NCBI GenBank assembly: GCA_023428085.1
Contig: JAEYZK010000112.1
Coordinates: forward strand, 1 to 7,354
Origin: Pseudomonadota bacterium
Lineage (GTDB): Bacteria; Myxococcota; Myxococcia; Myxococcales; Anaeromyxobacteraceae
Direction: 5' to 3'
DNA length: 7,354 bases
Under the pieces are notes generated by a model. That model saw nothing but the letters and a program-made list of their open reading frames with translations. It was not told the origin of the DNA and searched no databases. Position numbers and translations under genes: made by a program. Shown in pieces: positions 4,342-7,354 of the stretch (the stretch's first letter is position 1; each line of letters starts with the position of its first letter).

Positions 4342-7077
4342 ATGCCGGAGATCGCCCAGCTCACGCCGATGATGCGGCAGTACCTGGAGACCAAGGCCAA
4401 GGTCCCGGACGCCATCCTGTTCTTCCGCCTCGGCGACTTCTACGAGATGTTCTTCGAGGACGCGGTCACGGCGGCCGAGGCGCTCCAGATCACGCTCACG
4501 GCCCGGTCGAAGGGCGACGACAAGGTCCCGATGTGCGGCGTGCCGTACCACGCGGCGCGCGGGTACGTGGCGCGGCTCCTGGAGAAGGGGTTCAAGGTCG
4601 CGATCTGCGATCAGGTCGAGGAGCCGGGGAAGGGCACGCTGGTGAAGCGCGAGGTGACGCGTGTGGTCACCCCGGGCATGGTGCTCGACGATCAGGTGCT
4701 CGATCCGCGCGAGGCGAGCTTCCTGGCGGCGGTGGTGCTGGGCGAGCAGGGCGGCGGGCTGGCGCTGCTCGACGCCTCCACGGGCGAGCTGCGCTGCGGC
4801 GAGGTCGCGGACGACGCGCGCCTCCTCGACGAGCTCCGGCGCGCGGGCGTGCGCGAGCTGATCTTTCCGCGCGGCGCGGACGCGGCGCGGACCGAGACGC
4901 TGTCGCGCGGCGCGAGCGCGCCGGCGGCGAAGCGCGACGACGCCGAGTTCGCGCGCGCGGAGGAGAAGCTCCGGCGCCACCTCGGGGTCCAGAGCCTCGA
5001 CTCCTTCGGCGTGGGCGGGATGACGCTCGGCCTCGCCGCGGCCGCGGGGGCGCTCGCGTACCTCTGCGACACGCAGCGGGCCGAGCCGCGCCACGTGGAT
5101 CGGCTGGCGCGGCTCGCGACCGACGAGGTCCTCCTCCTCGACGAGGCGACCCGCGCCAACCTCGAGCTCGAGCGCACGCTCTCCGGGAACCGCAAGAAGG
5201 GGACGCTGCTCGCGCTCCTCGACCGGACGGTCACGGCCGGCGGCGGCCGCCGGCTCGCGGAGTGGCTCCGCTATCCGCTCCAGGATCCGATCCGGATCGG
5301 CGCGCGGCTCGACGCCGTCGAGGAGCTCGTCGGCTCGGCGGTCGCGCGCGAGGACCTCGCGACGGCGCTCCGGCCGGTGGCCGACGTCGAGCGGCTCCTC
5401 TCGCGGCTCGTGCTCGGGCAGGGGAACGCGCGCGACCTCCGCGCGCTCGCGGGGGCGCTGCTCGCGCTCCCGGCGCTCGCCGGCGCGCTCGAGGCGCGGA
5501 AGGCGGCGCTGCTCGCGACGTCCGGGGCGCGGCTCCGGGGGCTCGAGGGGCTGGCGGCCCACCTCGATCGCGCGGTCGCCGAGGAGCCGCCGCCCGGCCT
5601 CAAGGAGGGCGGGCTCATCCGGCGCGGCCACTCGGCCGAGCTGGACGAGCTCATCTCGATCGTCGAGGACGGGAAGGGGACCATCGCGCGGATGGAGGCG
5701 GAGGAGCGCGAGCGGACCGGCATCGGCTCGCTCAAGGTCCGCTACAACAAGATCTTCGGCTACTACCTCGAGGTCACGAAGCCCAACCTCCACCTCGTCC
5801 CGAAGGACTGGGAGCGTCGCCAGACGACCGTGGGCGGCGAGCGGTTCGTCACGCCGGAGCTCAAGAAGTTCGAGGAGAAGGTGCTCACCGCCGAGGAGCG
5901 GCGGTTCGCGCTGGAGGAGAAGCTGTTCGAGGCGCTGCGCCAGGCGGTGATCGCCGAGGCGGGGCGGATCCGGACCGCGGCCGACGCCGCCGCGACGGCC
6001 GACGCGCTCCTCTCGCTGGCGCGCGTCGCGGCCGAGCGCGGCTACGCGCGGCCGGAGGTGGACTCGTCGCTCGCGCTCGAGATCGTGGACGGGCGCCACC
6101 CGGTGGTGGAGGCGGTCCTCCCGGAGGGCCCGGCGTCGTTCGTGGCGAACGACGTGAGGGTGGCGGCGCGCGCACCGCCGTTCGACTCCGCCTGGCCTGA
6201 GCGTAGGCCCGAAGGACCGGAGTCGAAGGCCTCAGGGCGTACGGAGACGGAAGACGCGGAGGTGGACGCAGCCGACGACGCGGCCGCGCTCCTCGTCATC
6301 ACCGGCCCCAACATGGCCGGCAAGAGCACGGTGATGCGCCAGGCGGCGCTCATCACGCTGCTCGCGCACATGGGGAGCTTCGTCCCCGCGCGCCGCGCGC
6401 GGGTGGGGCTCGTGGACCGCATCTTCACGCGCGTCGGCGCCTCCGACGACCTCGCCCGCGGCCGCTCGACGTTCATGGTCGAGATGACCGAGACCGCCGC
6501 CATCCTGCACAACGCGACGCGGCGCTCGCTCGTGGTGCTGGACGAGATCGGCCGCGGGACTTCGACGTTCGACGGCCTCTCGATCGCGTGGGCGGTGGCC
6601 GAGCACCTGCACGACGAGGTCGGCTGCCGCACGATGTTCGCGACGCATTACCATGAACTCCAGGATCTCGCCCGCGAGCGGCCCGCCGTGAAGAACCTCA
6701 CGGTCGCGGTACGCGAGGTGGGCGAGCAGGTCGTCTTCCTCCGCAAGCTCGTCGAGGGCGGCGCGTCGCGCAGCTACGGCATCGAGGTGGCGAAGCTCGC
6801 CGGGCTCCCGGGCGAGGTGCTGGCGCGGGCGCGGGAGATCCTGAAGAACCTGGAGGCGATGGAGGTGGACGAGCGCGGCCACGCGGCGCTCGCGCACGGC
6901 ACGCAGGGCAGGCGCCGGCGGTCGGACCCGGTCGCACAGCTCGGCCTGTTCGCGGCGCCGCCGGATCCGGCCGCGGCCGAGCTCCTCCGCGAGCTCGAGG
7001 GCCTCGACGTGGACGCGCTCCGCCCGCTCGACGCCCTCAACCTGCTCGCGGGGTGGAAGCGCAAGCTGGTACGCTGA
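4342..7077 (+). CDS. mutS: DNA mismatch repair ATPase MutS
   Basis: MutS dimers bind mismatches and small loops in newly replicated DNA and, on ATP binding, form a sliding clamp that recruits MutL. The 911 residues show all MutS1 parts. The mismatch domain has G-D-F-Y-E-M-F with the Phe wedge F33 and E35; the connector spans about 120-250 and the core/lever about 265-570. The clamp contains G-I-G-S-L-K-V-R-Y-N-K (460-470). The ATPase has G-R-H-P at 584, Walker A G-P-N-M-A-G-K-S-T at 655-663, the S-T-F-M-V-E-M signature at 709-715, Walker B D734-E735 and A-T-H-Y-H-E-L with H769. A QLGLF beta-clamp-binding motif (866-870) and a helical C-terminal tail (about 875-911) complete it. ATG 4342 is chosen because M-P-E-I-A-Q-L-T-P-M is the typical beginning; the frame stays open upstream only by composition. 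The protein is longer than the 853-residue E. coli form, largely through an acidic insert at about 612-648, part of which is encoded by a palindromic element. No mutL is in the window. Confidence 0.97.
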   Translation: MPEIAQLTPMMRQYLETKAKVPDAILFFRLGDFYEMFFEDAVTAAEALQITLTARSKGDDKVPMCGVPYHAARGYVARLLEKGFKVAICDQVEEPGKGTLVKREVTRVVTPGMVLDDQVLDPREASFLAAVVLGEQGGGLALLDASTGELRCGEVADDARLLDELRRAGVRELIFPRGADAARTETLSRGASAPAAKRDDAEFARAEEKLRRHLGVQSLDSFGVGGMTLGLAAAAGALAYLCDTQRAEPRHVDRLARLATDEVLLLDEATRANLELERTLSGNRKKGTLLALLDRTVTAGGGRRLAEWLRYPLQDPIRIGARLDAVEELVGSAVAREDLATALRPVADVERLLSRLVLGQGNARDLRALAGALLALPALAGALEARKAALLATSGARLRGLEGLAAHLDRAVAEEPPPGLKEGGLIRRGHSAELDELISIVEDGKGTIARMEAEERERTGIGSLKVRYNKIFGYYLEVTKPNLHLVPKDWERRQTTVGGERFVTPELKKFEEKVLTAEERRFALEEKLFEALRQAVIAEAGRIRTAADAAATADALLSLARVAAERGYARPEVDSSLALEIVDGRHPVVEAVLPEGPASFVANDVRVAARAPPFDSAWPERRPEGPESKASGRTETEDAEVDAADDAAALLVITGPNMAGKSTVMRQAALITLLAHMGSFVPARRARVGLVDRIFTRVGASDDLARGRSTFMVEMTETAAILHNATRRSLVVLDEIGRGTSTFDGLSIAWAVAEHLHDEVGCRTMFATHYHELQDLARERPAVKNLTVAVREVGEQVVFLRKLVEGGASRSYGIEVAKLAGLPGEVLARAREILKNLEAMEVDERGHAALAHGTQGRRRRSDPVAQLGLFAAPPDPAAAELLRELEGLDVDALRPLDALNLLAGWKRKLVR
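6178..6244 (+). repeat. REP-like palindromic element inserted in frame within mutS
   Basis: TTCGACTCCG (6181-6190) is perfectly inverted as CGGAGTCGAA (6218-6227), enclosing a second hairpin GGCCT (6194-6198)/AGGCC (6205-6209). CCTGAG (6196-6201) recurs inverted as CTCAGG (6231-6236), and CCGTTCG (6178-6184) is inverted with one mismatch as CGTACGG (6238-6244). The TTCGACTCCG ... CTCAGG(G)CG-ACGG word pattern is, from memory, that of dispersed palindromic repeats in many bacterial genomes; this was not searched. In the mutS frame it encodes residues 613-634 using codons rare in this gene (AGG, GGA, TCA, CGT, GAA). Exact ends are uncertain. Confidence 0.6.
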
Positions 7078-7124
7078 GGGCCTGACGGCGCGTCGCTCCC
7101 GTGAACGAGCCCGCGCCCGAGCCC

Positions 7125-7147
7125 GAGCCCTGGCGATGACCGGGCTC
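7125..7147 (+). other. Weak stem-loop between mutS and the next lipoprotein gene
   Basis: GAGCCC (7125-7130) pairs with GGGCTC (7142-7147) around an 11-base loop. It ends just before the GAGGTG ribosome site. There is no T-run, so it is not a standard terminator. The rest of 7078-7160 shows a short GAGCCC-type repetition and no gene. Confidence 0.25.
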
Positions 7148-7148
7148 C

Positions 7149-7154
7149 GAGGTG
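7149..7154 (+). promoter_or_regulatory. Ribosome binding site of the right-edge lipoprotein gene (GAGGTG)
   Basis: GAGGTG lies 6 bases before ATG 7161 and fixes that start. Confidence 0.6.
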
Positions 7155-7160
7155 CGACGC

Positions 7161-7354
7161 ATGAAGTTCGCAGGAGCCGGAGTCGTGGTCGCAGCGATGC
7201 TCGTCGCCGGGTGCGCCGGCCCCGGCGCAGCCGGCAAGCCTGCGTCTCAGGAGCCGTCCGGCCCCACGGCCACGCCCGCGCCGGACGCGCCCGCCGGGAA
7301 GGCACCCCGGGCGAAGCCGGGCGCGTTCCCGAAGGCGGACGAGCTCGCCCGCCT
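7161..7354 (+). CDS. Lipoprotein, N-terminal part only (cut by window end)
   Basis: ATG 7161 opens a frame that continues to the window edge (64 full codons). Residues 1-17 form a lipoprotein signal: K2, a hydrophobic run (residues 3-16) and lipobox V-A-G-C with Cys18 as the first mature residue and Ala at +2. Residues 19-57 are rich in Pro, Ala, Gly and Lys, a typical flexible tether between the lipid anchor and a folded domain. The first residues of that domain (F-P-K-A-D-E-L-A-R) may begin a helix. Too little is visible to name a family. It follows mutS by 83 bases and could be cotranscribed, but nothing links the two functionally. Confidence 0.75.
   Translation, partial: MKFAGAGVVVAAMLVAGCAGPGAAGKPASQEPSGPTATPAPDAPAGKAPRAKPGAFPKADELAR

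Noticed and set aside
4228..6099. Reverse-strand open frame across mutS
   Set aside because: It is an Arg/Glu/Leu-rich mirror of the mutS coding sequence, without motifs or a ribosome site.

Overview
The window comes from a very GC-rich genome with almost exclusive G/C third codon positions in most genes. The MutS sequence, the style of the HNH protein and the density of small lipoproteins point to a myxobacterium, most like the Anaeromyxobacter group (Myxococcota). This assignment is inferred from sequence style and was not checked by database search. All supported genes lie on the + strand.

Layout: (1) 1-714 is the 3' end of a secreted or surface protein with two divergent InlB-type repeats and a cysteine-containing C-terminal domain. 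(2) A 140-base spacer holds a hairpin and the first of two small palindromes. They crowd the start of an HNH-nuclease-type gene (855-2552) whose helical domain occurs twice. (3) A 269-base spacer carries foldable inverted repeats and an extended -10 promoter, followed by a small lipoprotein gene (2822-3199) with unusually many A/T-ending codons. (4) A membrane protein with two tandem bacterial PH-type modules follows (3330-4289). (5) mutS, the mismatch-repair ATPase, occupies 4342-7077 and appears to be translated from a leaderless or nearly leaderless message. (6) The first 64 codons of a second lipoprotein run off the right edge (7161-7354).

The genes do not form an obvious pathway. mutS is the only one with a firmly known role. 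The 52-base gap between the PH gene and mutS contains its own -10-like element, so the two need not be one operon.

The most notable observation is a palindromic, REP-like sequence of about 67 bases (6178-6244) lying inside mutS in frame. It encodes part of an extra, acidic, rare-codon-rich segment just before the Walker A loop. It looks like a dispersed palindromic repeat that inserted into an essential ATPase domain without breaking the frame. No CRISPR array, tRNA, rRNA, transposase or defence island was seen.
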